64,000 nucleotides of DNA, taken from Mangifera indica. Its lineage: Eukaryota > Streptophyta > Magnoliopsida > Sapindales > Anacardiaceae. The translations under genes and the position numbers were made by a program. The stretch's first letter is position 1. Each line of letters starts with the position of its first letter. Positions 12,339-24,403 of this stretch are shown here, one piece after another. The DNA is taken from the NCBI RefSeq assembly GCF_011075055.1, contig NW_025401108.1, forward strand, positions 310,001 through 374,000, written 5' to 3'. The notes beneath the pieces were generated by a model. That model saw only the letters and a list, made by a program, of their open reading frames with translations. It ran no database searches and was not told where the DNA came from.

Positions 12339-14623
12339 TCATTTAATATGAGCATCCTTCAAGCTCCAAGCCTTCAAGCTCGCAACCTTTACGGCTTCGG
12401 TCCCATTATTGAAAACGTACAAATGAGCTTTATCATCAACCGCCAACTTTGGATAGACTCTGGCTGTGATGCAACTCTTGCCTCCTCCACCAAAGCTCTC
12501 CACTATTGAATGATCAATCTGTTGCAAAAAATGTCAAAAGTGGTGATGTATTTAAAACAAATTTTACTGTTTTAGTCTAATCTCTTAATGTCTTACCAAG
12601 CTCCTTAGTGATATTTTCTCTGAAACGGGATCCACATTCAAGAAAGTTCCATAAGTAGTCTTGTCATTGTCATTGTTTAAGGAAGATCTGCCATGGCAAG
12701 TATAATAAGAAATCAATCAATAAAATGGGCCAAGACCAGCTTTAGCTGAGAGAAGAGATGGACCTGCTTTGGTCACTGCACATTAGCACAACCGGTTGCT
12801 TGCTAGCTTTGCGTATAAAGATTCTGAAGAACACTGCTGTGAACTCTTGAGAATCATTAGAGGCCAAAACTTTCAACCCAAATGGACCAAGACTGCCTTT
12901 AGCTGATGCATTCCTTTCATTGCAAAGCTTTTGAGCATGGTGCCTTTTTAAATTGATCACTTCTGCTTTGTTAATGTCAGTTATCTCAAGTGAAATATCA
13001 ACGTCTGCCTGTATAAACAGAAGGAAACTGAGGGAATCGACAAAATTCTTTTGTTAGTTTGTTCATTATTTGTTATTATATGCATGAAGTAGTCACCTGT
13101 GCAGCTGTGATGCCTGTTATTTCGTGGGTTGATCCTGCATCCAGCGACTTGTGCTGTAAATGTATTTCATTATCGCGAAGCATCTCAAGTTCTGCTACTG
13201 GCCATTGTATCAACTGCTTTCCGGATTTATCAAGCCAAACCGTCCTGGGAATGGCCTGCAAATTGAATCCAAGAATACAATCTTCGGTGACAAAATTTTT
13301 TAAAATGCGGATTTCGTTAGATAGTAAAGGTTGTAAGTAATGACTAATAATCACTAAATTACCTGAAGTCCAGACCATCCCTTTTTAGCATCATCCTTCA
13401 CACTTGATGATTCATTAATCCATCCCCACAAGACTCTCCGATTCCTAGCACTATCAAAGAAAGTCTTGGAAGCATAAAACTTCCCATAATCATATTTCAA
13501 TCCTCTGTCTCCTTCAATGGAGCCATTATCAGGAATATATTTATCAGTCCTGTAATTATAATTCCCAATTGTGTAATAATCATGCTTAGTATTATCCAAG
13601 CTGACCTTCAGCACATGCTTAACATTACTTCCAAGAGTTGATGTATCAAGACCAGTAACATTATCAACTGCCACCGGGTAAAAATCAGGACACTCCCACA
13701 TTCCTGTGTGCTTGCCAGAATGTAGAGGGCGTTTAGCCTGGGACCAAGTTATAAAATCTTCACTCCTGAAAAGAATTGCCAACCCCAAATCATCGTTTTT
13801 GCTTCCAATGACGACTCTCCAGGCTTTATCAGGGCCTTGCCAGGCGGTGGAAGGGTCTCTAAATGCGCTCGCATTGATGCCATTTTTGGAATCAGGTGCC
13901 ATCAGTGGGTTCTTTGGGAACTTTTCCCATTCTATAAGATAAGGGTCGGATAAATTCTTGGGGAAAGCTAAATTTTGAACCTGGTTGTTGTCAAGGTCAA
14001 TGCCAGTGTACAAAATGGCCGGTTTGTCTCCAGGAAGAATTGTGGCAGAACCAGACCAGCAGCCCTTTTCATCGTATTTCTGAGAAGGGGAGATGGCCGG
14101 TTCATGTGAAACCCAGTTGATGAGATCTTCGGATGTAGAATGAGCCCACACAATGTTGCCCCACACCACACCTTTGGGATTGTATTGGTAGAACAAGTGA
14201 TAAATTCCATTGTGAATCATAACTCCTGCAATGCACATATTATGGCATAAAGTGATTGTTTAGCAGTAAACAAAGAAGAGAACAAGTGTAATACTGACCA
14301 TTGGGATCTGCATTGTCCATGCCACAATCACAAAACGTCCAACGGACAAAAACCCAGAGAAGAAAAGGCAAATATTGTTAGATATATAAACAAGAATATG
14401 CAAGTAAAAATTCAGGAGTATTAAAAGAGAGCGGGGCACCATTGATCCAGTTTTTGTGAGGTTGGAAATGATAACCAGTTCTGTAAGGTTGATCTGTAGA
14501 ATTAGAAGAAACATTTAGAGAAATCTGAAGTTGGTCGTAAATGCAATGTGATGCTTCAAGTTCAACAATGCCATGGCCAAGGCAAAGTGAAAATAATAGG
14601 ACTAGAGAGATTGAAAAGCGCAT
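12339..14623 (-). CDS. CWINV: Cell-wall acid invertase (beta-fructofuranosidase, GH32), copy 1
   Basis: Seven exons on the minus strand: 14440-14623, 14299-14307 (9-nt mini-exon), 13363-14225, 13097-13255, 12764-13008, 12597-12687 and 12339-12518; 576 residues. It splits apoplastic sucrose into glucose and fructose. A hydrophobic signal peptide (about residues 1-24) directs secretion. GH32 motifs are complete: NDPNG with nucleophile D62, FRDP with D188, and MWECPDF with acid/base E242. Proline after WEC marks cell-wall rather than vacuolar enzymes. D275 and K278 (DNTK) match the Asp/Lys pair that in Arabidopsis cwINV1 separates true invertases from fructan exohydrolases, so sucrose is the expected substrate. 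Sequons at N37 and N41 suggest glycosylation. The sucrose box reads WINDPNG instead of the usual WMNDPNG. The mini-exon encodes the DPN centre. Its sister gene lies 3.1 kb upstream in the same orientation. Confidence 0.93.
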
Positions 14624-14673
14624 GGTGTTGAACCTGGATTCAGGTTTTGAATGATTTGCGCCATTCCAGGCTG

Positions 14674-14682
14674 CTATTTATA
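14674..14682 (-). promoter_or_regulatory. TATA box of invertase copy 1
   Basis: TATAAATAG on the minus strand, 51-59 bp before the ATG at 14623. The second invertase has a TATA element at nearly the same distance, which supports both. Confidence 0.55.
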
Positions 14683-14720
14683 AGGATTAAACTTCAAGTG
14701 ATGGCTCAAGCGATTTATTA

Positions 14721-15372
14721 GCTGACGCCTGAGGATTTCCTTAAATTAAGGTCTTTTGTAAATTAAGTTGACTATGAAGAAAATTTTTCTCTATGATTAG
14801 ATTGAAATGGCTATTTTAGAAACTAAAATGATCTGATGACTAATCAAGGAGTATATGAGTCAAGACATGCCATAACCACATTTATCAATATGACTTGGAT
14901 GCACCAATATTTTAGCCATATAAATCTTTCTTGTTACAGATTTTCAAAATCTTTTTGTATATGGAAATTGCAGAGTTGCTAAAATAGACAGCCTCCAGCT
15001 GCTGCTGCTGCTAAAATGGCGTCCTGGCCTACACACTTTAGCTGACGCCCGAGGATTTCCTTGAGTTAAGATTTTTGGTAAATTAAGTTGACAAAAAAGA
15101 AATTTTTTCGTCCATGATTAGATTTATATGGCTATTTTAGAAACTAAAACTTATATTTTAGATTATATGCATTTTAGCATTTGATCTGATGACAGATCGA
15201 GGAATATATGAGTCAAGACATGCCATTACCACATTTATCAGCCTGATTTGGATGCACCAATTTATAATATTATTTTCTTGTTACAGATCTTTTGTATAGG
15301 GAATCGCAGAGTTTTGCTAAAATGGACACCCTCCAGCTGCTGCTAAAATGGCGTCCTGGCCCACAGACTTTG
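14721..15372. repeat. Tandem duplication of a ~320-bp block upstream of invertase copy 1
   Basis: Two direct copies lie head to tail: 14721-15040 and 15041-about 15372. Both begin GCTGACGCC(T/C)GAGGATTTCC, both contain GTAAATTAAGTTGAC, TGAGTCAAGACATGCCAT and TTTGGATGCACCAAT-like segments, and both end CAGCTGCTGCTAAAATGGCG followed by TCCTGGCC. The first copy has extra CTG triplets in that end motif. The duplicated DNA begins about 100 bp upstream of the ATG and so forms much of the proximal promoter. I see no equivalent upstream of the second invertase. Confidence 0.8.
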
Positions 15373-17683
15373 GCATGCCCGGGCTTGGCACGACCAACAA
15401 ATCAAGGTTTGCAAATGTGACTGGACAGTTAGGGGCCCATGGATAGGTTTGACACAAAACCTAAAAATTATAAAATATTTTTAAAATATATAAAAAAAAT
15501 AATTTTTTGCGGAAAAGTCCATAGTAATATGATCCACCTATCTATAGGTCGTGTCCCAAGTCTTCAAATTTTATGGGCCAACATGATCGGTCAATGCCGA
15601 CAATTTTGCCAACCTTAACCCGATATGACATATGGCATGGTGAGTCATGTCAATTTCAGCACGACATGCACATTGATAGGTCTAGCTAGACTATCACATT
15701 GAATGACAAACTCACACATTGTAACACTACAAATAAAACCTAATAATCCATTTGGTTAAAAATTTTTTAGTAGAATCCCCAATTAATAAATACACATATA
15801 AAATATGTATCATACGCTATTGTCATTTTAAACCATTTTGTAACTTGTCCAATCATATTTTTGAACTGAAAATTTTTATCAACCTCGTGTGTACAAAACA
15901 CATATTACACGGTTATATTATATGTTTACCTTTTGGGATATTAAACTTTTTACCTGTTTTTTTAAACCGTGTGTGCGTGTATGTGTGTGCGCGCGCCACA
16001 CATCTCAAGCTTTAAATAAAAATATCACAACAATAATCCATTTTTCTAAAATACCCTCATTGATGAAATCATACAGAAAAAAAATACCACAACAATAATC
16101 TCTCTTTTTTTCCTCAGTCTTTCAGCAAGGGAAAGAAACTCTACAAAAACAAATTTTTCAATAGAAAAGACACATGTGATTGAATAATAAAATTTGTGAA
16201 AGAAAGTAATTATAAAGGATTTAACTTGAATACAAGGGAGAGAGAAAAAAAAATTATCAAATTTCTTTAAAGAATTCATATTTATTGCAAAGATTTCACA
16301 GCAAAATTATCCACATTCAAATTAGTCTTGATTCAAGCTCTTATGTTATGTGTTTTGTTTTTTAACAATTGAAAATAAAATAATATAAGGTAGAATTATG
16401 TTTATGAGTTCATGTGAAATATAATTTTGTTGTGATTTTATGTTGTTAAATTGTTTAATGTTGAATTCAAATTAAAACAATAATTTGATCCAAATCAAAT
16501 CGAGATTTACATTGAATTACATAATTGGTAATTTACATTAAATTACTTAATCAAATTTGGATCAAATTAAATTTCATACAATACAATTATGCTTCCATTT
16601 TAGAAGGGGAAACCTTACCTATCATCTTGGTCATTGCGTTGTCGTTGCCAATCGAAGAAGTTTCATCGTGCATAGAAAAACAATCCGATGATCTCTTATA
16701 CTATATATGTCTAATACTATTATGTTATATTATATGATATTTACGGGAAAATAAACAAATATGTATGCTTTTGCAGAAAATATTTGCAAAAGCATGCATA
16801 TATGTACATTCACATGAATGAACACATGGAAGCAAACAAGCATGCAAAAAAATAATTATGCATGTTCTCTGCAATATTTTATGTAAAGAATATATTATTT
16901 GCTTCTTTGCGTATTCACGCCAAGGTCTTCCTTTAGACTGCATGCTCTTTACAAGTAACTTATTGAATTATTTTTCCATATGCTACTTCAATATTAGATT
17001 AATGTCAACTAGAATTTAAGGAGATAAGATTAAGTGAGTTTAAAATTTTTGATATCTAATCTATAAGATTTAAATTCAAAAGTTTTTAAATTCACTTGAT
17101 CTTATTTAGCATATATATAAATCTTGTTTCAAATATTGATATCAAATATCTATGTATGTTCTCTCTCTATGATACATAATAAGGAATAATATTACTTTGT
17201 TTAATTTCTCAAGGTTAAAAATAAGAACAATTTAGATATTCCAATATATAAAGTGGTAAAAATATTTAAGGTATGAAAAGTGTGATATAAATATATAAGT
17301 AAGGCCAACTTAAGGTAAAAAAATTAATTTCCCTTGCCTTTTTGTGTTTTTTTTCTTTAACAAAATATAAAATAATATTATTTTGTTACTTCAACAAAAC
17401 CCGTATCAGTAAATATGCGTACAGAAGACGTGTTGTATGTAACATGTATTATATGCATATGAAATATGTATTATATGCAAATAAAGGGCAAACATTAGGA
17501 TAAACCAGTATAGTAGGATTGATATAATAGTATTTCTCAAAATGTATTATTGACTTTTGCATTGAATAACAATGGCTCACGTTCTACAACTGAAAAGGAA
17601 ACTTAAATTTTTCTATGTTTAAGAATTTGTTAGCGGTATCTGTCTTATTTATTGCTCTTTGATTTATCTTCTTCCAACTTCAA
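15373..17683. other. Intergenic between the two invertases
   Basis: No gene seen. Bases 15370-15690 contain GGCACGACC and GTCGTGTCC motifs of a dispersed repeat. A short hairpin lies at 16760-16800. The rest is AT-rich with no recognised feature. Confidence 0.5.
16760..16800. repeat. Short hairpin
   Basis: TATGTATGCTTTTGCA is followed after a 9-nt spacer by TGCAAAAGCATGCATA: 16-bp arms with one mismatch. It is too short for a plant microRNA precursor and could be a fossil of a small inverted-repeat element. Confidence 0.5.
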
Positions 17684-20097
17684 CTAATTAATTTGAGCTT
17701 TCTTCAGGCTCCAAGCACTCAAGCTGGTGATGTTTATCTTCTCGGTTCCATAATTGAATGCATACAAGTGGGCGTCATCATCAATTGCCAAAGTTGGATA
17801 AACTCTAGCTGTTATGCAAGCTTTGCCTTTGCCGCCAAAGCTCTCCACTATAGAATGATCAATCTGCAAACGCAACAATTTAATATACCATTATTGTTGC
17901 AGGAATGTTATCAAATATGGTGTTGGTTTGACATGATGAACTCACCAGGCTTCTTAATGAGAGCTCTTCATGGAGAGGGTCAACATTAACAAAGGCTCCA
18001 TAAGTGGTCTTATCATTATCAGCGTCTAAAGAAGACCTGTCATATAAAACATAATAAGGAAAACTACACAAGACTTAGAGAGGTTGACAGAGCATTAAAT
18101 AGAGATGGAGAAATAGAGGAACCTGCTTTGGTCACTGCACATAAGGACCACATATTTTTCATGGTCTTTGAAAATTCTAAAATAGACTGCTGTGTATTCT
18201 TCCAGGCTCTTTGAACTCAAAACTAGCAACCCAAATGGACCTAAAGCTCCTTTCACTGAAGCACTCTTTTGACTACAAAGCAACTGTGGATTAGTCCAAC
18301 CTGGCTCCAGAACTTCTGCTTTCTCAAACTCAGCTATTTTAAATGATACCTCTATATCAGCCTGTCAAACAAAACCCACCAATTTTTTGGCTTTTAGCTT
18401 AGTGGTTGAACAGACTTGGGAGAAGATAATTACTCATTTCATATATTCAAAGCTCTTTATCCATTACATTATAGTAAACATATATATGTATAAATACAAA
18501 ATTTTGATGAATTTTCTTTAGTGTTTTTTACTGCATGCTGATATAGATTAACTAACCTGTGAAGCTGTGACACCTTTAACTTCAACAATTGATCCAGCCT
18601 TCAGGAATTTGCTTGGAAATTTTACTTGGTTTACACGAAGCTTTTCAATTTCAGCAATAGGCCACTGAACCAACTGTTTTACAGATTTATCCAGCCAAAT
18701 TTTCCTGGGAATTGCCTGCCAAAAGAATGCAAGAAAAAAGTTTTCATTGATTTCACGCTAATATATTTATTAATTAAGTTGTTCCCATAACATGGATCTT
18801 GCAACTCAATTAAACAAAAATTAATCAATCATCAAATTACCTGTACTCCAGACCAACCCTTCTTGATATCATGTTCTACACTTGAGGATTCATTAATCCA
18901 TCCCCACAAAATTCTCCGAAGAGTAACGCTATCGAAAAATGTCTTCGACGCATAAAATTTACCATAATCATACCTTAATCCAGAATCACTATCCACTTGA
19001 CCTTCATCTGGCACATATTTATCTGTAGCAGTGTCATATGTTCCAATGGTGTAATACTCATGCTTTGTGTCATCCAAACTTACTTTCAACACATGCTTAA
19101 TGGATGATCCCTTCGTCGATGTATCAACGCCATAGACACCTTCAGTAGCCACTGGATAAAAATCAGGGCACTCCCACATTCCAGTATGCTCAGCAGAATG
19201 TAAAGGTTGTTTTGACGCAGTCCAATTTACAAAATTTTTGCTTCTGTATAAAATTGCTAATCCCTTGTAGTTAATTTTGCTGCCAATAATCACTCTCCAT
19301 ATTCTGTCAGGGCCCAACCAGGCAGTGGTTGGGTCTCTGAAAGAGCTGGCATTGATTTGATTGATTGCAGTGGGTGCCATTAGAGGATTTTTTGGTGACT
19401 TGACCCATTCCGTAAGGTAAGGGTCAGATAAATTTTTGGGCACAGCCAAATTCTGGACTTGCTTGTCATTTGGGTCTATTCCTGTGTACAAGATGGCTGG
19501 TTTTCCTCCAGGGAGCATTGTGGTGGAGCCTGACCAGCAACCTTTGATATCAGATTTCTGTGATGGATAGATGGCTGCATCATGTGGGATCCAATTAATC
19601 AGGTCCGTTGATGTGGAGTGAGCCCACACAATGTTGCCCCACACTGCACCTTTTGGATTGTATTGGTAAAACAGGTGATAAATTCCCTTGTAAACCATGG
19701 GCCCTGAAAATTCACATTCATTAATTAAGTCAACACAAAAACATTTACATTAAACCACAACTAAAGCAAAAGCTCAAATCAAAATCCTAACCATTGGGAT
19801 CTTCATATCCAAAAGCACCGATATTTTCCATTGCAGAAGACAAAAGAACAAATGTCAGCAAGGGAAATAAACATGTAAGATTAATGAAAGTTACAAAGGA
19901 GAATAAAATCAAAACAAACCATTCATCCAGTTCTTGGGAGGCTGAAAATGGAAACCAGTTCTGTAAGGCTGACTTTCGGAAGTGGGTTCAGAAGTTTGAA
20001 GGTTTTGGAAAACACGGTGAGATGCTTCAAGCTCAACAACACATTGGCCAAAGAAGAGAGAGAACAAAAGGAACAGACAAAGAGAAGAGCCGGCCAT
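17684..20097 (-). CDS. CWINV: Cell-wall acid invertase (beta-fructofuranosidase, GH32), copy 2
   Basis: Seven exons on the minus strand: 19920-20097, 19792-19800 (9-nt mini-exon), 18841-19703, 18557-18715, 18123-18361, 17946-18036 and 17684-17863; 572 residues. Exons 2, 3, 4, 6 and 7 equal those of copy 1 in length; exon 1 and exon 5 are 6 nt shorter. A signal peptide (about residues 1-24) predicts secretion to the cell wall, where the enzyme would hydrolyse sucrose for sink supply. Catalytic motifs are intact: WMNDPNG (D60), FRDP (D186), MWECPDF (E240). The pair D273/K276 (DDTK) supports true invertase activity. The two proteins differ at many positions but align with few gaps, so the pair is an old tandem duplication with both copies kept open. 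Typical expression sites such as sinks or flowers cannot be judged from sequence. Confidence 0.93.
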
Positions 20098-20144
20098 GGT
20101 GTTGGTGGTACAATGAGTTCTGAAAAAACTGAAAGCTTCCAGGG

Positions 20145-20152
20145 TATTTATA
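20145..20152 (-). promoter_or_regulatory. TATA box of invertase copy 2
   Basis: TATAAATA on the minus strand, 48-55 bp before the ATG at 20097, mirroring the arrangement in copy 1. Confidence 0.55.
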
Positions 20153-20605
20153 AAGGAAAAATAAATATAAACATAATAAATATTTTGTTACATTAAAATA
20201 AAAGACGTAAAAGGATTTGCTTGATTGGTGAATATGAGCAGTGAAAGCGAAATTAAAATTAAGGAGATTAAAGAGCTTGGAAGATCAAAGATGTGTGGTG
20301 TTTATCATCAGAGAAAAGTCAAAAGTCAAGCTTGGTGTTATTCTTAGAAAAATCCCAAGATGGATATGTCAATTTACTTTCACAATATAATATAATTAAA
20401 CTTCGATTTACACTATAAAATTTAATTTTGTATGTCATAGTTTATAAAATCCTGTCTATTTTGTTTTTGTTAAATAATATTCTACTAACTTTCTTGACTT
20501 TTTGTTAGTCAGAGGGAAAATCCGGACTCAGAAGTAGAGATATCCGGAGAGATATCTAACTATATTCTGTAAATATTTATGGTCTTGTTCCCCCTTTTTT
20601 TTTTT

Positions 20606-21393
20606 TACCAAAAGACATTTTCCCACTCAAGGTTGAGTCTAATCACAAATCCCCACCTACAAAGTTTTAAAAATTTAAATACTTATTTATGAGTTATCAA
20701 AATTAATAAAATTTATTAATTTTAGACGTAAAATCATTATTTAACCAGTAATATTAAAAAATATAAAAATTTGTAACATTTTTTCTCTTTGGTTTAGAAA
20801 ACTAACAATTTCCTACAAAATTAAATTTTGAAAATTTACATTTTCCACCAAAGATTTCAATTTTTTGGCAAAACCTCTCCCTCTCCAACAGTTGGCATCC
20901 TCTCTCTCCCTTCTTTTAGACTCGTCTTCTTAGGAGAAGACAAGTCTTCGTTCAAATGAATTGATGAAAATGTGAAATTCATCTTTGTTGATTTGCCTAG
21001 ACGAATCATGTCAGAAGAGAGTGACTTTCAAATTACTAAAGAGGAAGGGACATCGTTAAGAGGGATAGAGAACGTTAAAGAAAACAGTCATTTGTCGAAA
21101 AATTATCCTTGAAAAATTGAAACCCTTGCGGACTGGGGACGGGGGGAGAATGCAACTTTTCAAAATTTAATCTTATAAAAAAATTATTAGTTTTCAGGTT
21201 CGGGAGGAAAATGATATAAAGTTTTATTTTTTTAATATCATTGATTAAATAACAATTTTACCCTTAAAAATAATGAATTTTATTAATTTTAACAATTATG
21301 AATGAACATTTAGATTTTTGAGACTTAGTGGATAAGAGTTAGAAGTATACTAAACCTTGAGTGGGAACAAGTCTTTTAGCTTTTCTTGATTAT
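20606..21393. mobile_element. Mutator-like non-autonomous element
   Basis: The left end ACCAAAAGACATTTTCCCAC followed by TCAAGG and the right end CCTTGAGTGGGAACAAG before TCTTTTAGC are inverted copies of about 30 bp and match the terminal repeat of the 23213-23916 element. The interior holds a TC/GA-rich block like those of its relatives. A 9-bp target duplication was not evident. No coding frame of note. Confidence 0.55.
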
Positions 21394-21984
21394 CAAACAC
21401 TTTTTTATAAAATTATTTAGAATTCTCTTTAATAAAGATATTTATTACTTCTTAACAAAACGAATATATTACATTTCAAGTAAACATAGGAAAGAGAAAT
21501 CGAAATAAACCCAACATTGTAAAAACCCAATATGACTTTCAAAAATATATGCATATAAATATAATGTTACACATGATACTAAAGAAACAATCTAACTAAG
21601 ATTCAATTAACAAATTAAACACGTTTTTGAGGGAAATAAACTTAGCACGACGCCAAAAACAAATCACTGCATGGCTAGGGCAACCTTACACAAAAATTGT
21701 GGATCATGCAGGCATGAAATTAAACTTGAACATACGTTAATTAATACTGTCTCTTGTAGACAAACAATAAGGTCATAATATTAGAAGATATAATTAACTC
21801 TTAACCAACCACTTTCAGTCTATCCAATCCTTTATCATTTTCTTTCTACAGGTAGAATGCTTGTAAGTTACTTCATAATAAAAAGAGTTGATATGTACCA
21901 CAAAATCTCAAAACTTTAGTGGACGCATATGGCACTTTTTTCTTAAGTTCTTTTCTATAAATTAATCTTCTTATTTTATTACTG
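21394..21984. other. Intergenic, nothing recognised
   Basis: AT-rich sequence between two Mutator-like elements with no feature I can support. Confidence 0.4.
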
Positions 21985-22852
21985 TTAAAAACTTATTCTC
22001 ACTTAAAGTTTAGTTTATCGTCAAACTTTCACTTATTAAATTCTAAAAATTCAAATATCTACCCGTTAACTATTAAAGTTAATAAAATACTTTAAATCAC
22101 AAGATAAAATTGTTATTTAATAAATAATATTTAAAAAATAAATAAAATTTTATCTCATTTCACCACCTAAATTTTAAAACTAGTAATTTTTTCTTATCCT
22201 AAGTTTTGAAAACTTAATTTTTTTTCCCCTAGAGTGTTTTATATACCTTCTCCAGCCGACTTCATTTCACACCCGTCTTCTTCTTCAGCTCTCTCTCTCC
22301 ATCGATGCACTAAGACGAAGATGAATTGTCTTCATCTCTTTGTCAATGAAGACAAATCAAAGAGTCATTTCAGATGAAGATGAATCGGCTTTTCATCTTC
22401 TTCTGAAATGAGATGCTAGGGGGATAGGGCTTTGTCTCTTCTTCAAAAAAAAAATCGAAAAGTTATTTGGATGAAGAAAAATCAACTCTTTGTTTTCGTT
22501 TGAAATGAAACTGAAGATGGAGAGAGAAAGCCAACAAAAAGATGGGTGGGAAGACGGAGTCGACCAGAGACAGAGATAGTCATTAAAGAAAGAAAAAAAA
22601 ACACTAGAGGGGAAAAGTTAAATTTTCAAAATTTAAGATTAGAAAAATTATTAATTTTTAAAATTTAAGTAGAGAAATGAGATAAAATTTTATTTTTTTA
22701 ATATTATTGGTTAAATGATGATTATACCTTTAGATTTAACAAATTTTGCTAATTTTAATAACTAACAGATAAGTATATGAATTTTTGAAACTTAATATGT
22801 AAAAGTTTGTTAATAGACTAAACTTTGGGTGGGAATAAGTCTTTCGGCCTTT
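21985..22852. mobile_element. Mutator-like non-autonomous element
   Basis: The left end AAAAACTTATTCTCAC before TTAAAGTTTAG and the right end CTAAACTTTGGGTGGGAATA before AGTCTTTCGGCC are inverted copies. The interior contains alternating GATGAAGA and TCTTCATC runs. The right half recurs at about 24850-25300 as part of a direct duplication. Confidence 0.55.
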
Positions 22853-23212
22853 TATTAATTTGGAAGGGAGAGAAATTGATTAGTTGGCTTATTATATATA
22901 TGAAGTTACCATTTGCCAATGTGAAAACTCATGAAAATTTTCAAAACCCTTTTGGACATACAAATATTTCAGTCAAAGATGATGTTTTACTAAAACCAAT
23001 TTCTAATAAAATTATAATAATTACAAAAATCAATGTCTAAGAAGATTATAAATAATTAAATTATATATATTAATAATAATGTGTTAATATGTGATTAATT
23101 GATTTTAAATTAGTGATATTTAAAATAAAGTTTAATCATTAAATGATAGTTAATATTAATATATAAATTAATATTCATTATTAATAAATATAATTTTACT
23201 CCATTTAAAAAA

Positions 23213-23916
23213 GGCCAAAAGACTATTCAATATTTTCCCCTTAAGGTTTGCAAACCATTGTCGAAGGCAGTCGTCTTCGACCATATTGGCTCTCCTTCTC
23301 AGCTTAACTCTCTCTATCGATCACATCCTAACCACTGACAAAACTTATTTTCTTTGACAAAGACAAAATTTTTTTTGTTAAAGTGTTTTTATCTTTGACA
23401 AAAATGATTTTGTCTTTATCTGAGATAAAAACCACTGTCAGAGGTCTTAGAAGAAGATGACGTGACCGTTTGAGATCTCTAATAGTCGTCTTCATCTTAG
23501 ACAAAAATAAAATTGTCTTCGTCCAAAACGAAGACACTCTAATGAAGATGATTTCATCTTTGTCAAAGGAAATAGGTTTTATCGATGGTTAAGATGTGAT
23601 CCACAGAGAGAGTAAAGTCGAGAGAGAGAGAGAACACTGTTGGAGACGGTGAACTTAGCCTTTTCTAACGACGGTTTGCAAACCCTAGAAGGAAAATATT
23701 AATTTTTTAAACTTTGGGGTGAGTGGAATGTGAGATTTTTAGACTGAGGGAGGCAAATGAATAAAATTTTAATTTTTAAAATTTTTTTAAATAACCATTT
23801 TACTCTTAATTTTAATTGAGATTTTAAATAGATAAGTGAAATTTTGAATTTTTTAAATCTCATATATATAACTTCAAAAACACACTTAAACTTGAACAGG
23901 ACATAATCCTTTGGCC
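23213..23916. mobile_element. Mutator-like non-autonomous element with perfect 9-bp target duplication
   Basis: Flanked by TTTAAAAAA at 23204-23212 and 23917-23925. The ends are GGCCAAAAGACTATTC and the inverse of GGCCAAAGGATTATGTCC. The 704-bp interior has TC/GA-rich runs and no transposase. In duplication copy B the matching place (about 25656) reads continuously through ATTTTAAAAACTATG, which is the empty site. This confirms both the boundaries and the target duplication. Confidence 0.8.
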
Positions 23917-24319
23917 TTTAAAAAACTATGTACTTGTTACCATCAGTCTAATACATCACATATTTACTTGTGAAACGTTTTCTTGAATTTTACTTTTCAA
24001 AGTTGTAGCAGACAAAGAATATTAATATATTTATTGACCATACATTAATTAGAATTGACATTTAAGACAATAATATTAATTAATTAATTATGTGAAGTGT
24101 TAATTAATTTTTTAAAGATTTCGTGGTGTTGATAAATAGATTGATGGATGGATCCAATAGGACACGATAACATTTAAAAAAAAAAAAAAGAAACGTTCTG
24201 CACAGTATCAAAAGGTTAATTTTTTTTAACAAACATATACAATAATTAAATCATGGACCTAAATCATGCAAAAATATAGATTTCTTTCACAAGTCACAAC
24301 CATTACCTATATAAATTGA

Positions 24320-24323
<4 letters not shown>

Positions 24324-24400
<77 letters not shown>
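24324..24400. repeat. (TA)n microsatellite
   Basis: Uninterrupted alternating T and A for about 77 bp. The equivalent place in duplication copy B (near 26005) has only a few TA units, so it expanded after the duplication. Confidence 0.9.

Positions 24401-24403
<3 letters not shown>

Noticed and set aside
13059..13340. Plus-strand open frames across the invertase genes (for example 13059-13340, 13706-13942, 17693-17989, 19794-20196)
   Set aside because: They lie antisense to invertase exons that have splice sites and conserved motifs.
16760..16800. Possible microRNA precursor
   Set aside because: Arms of 16 bp are too short for a plant precursor with a 21-nt duplex.
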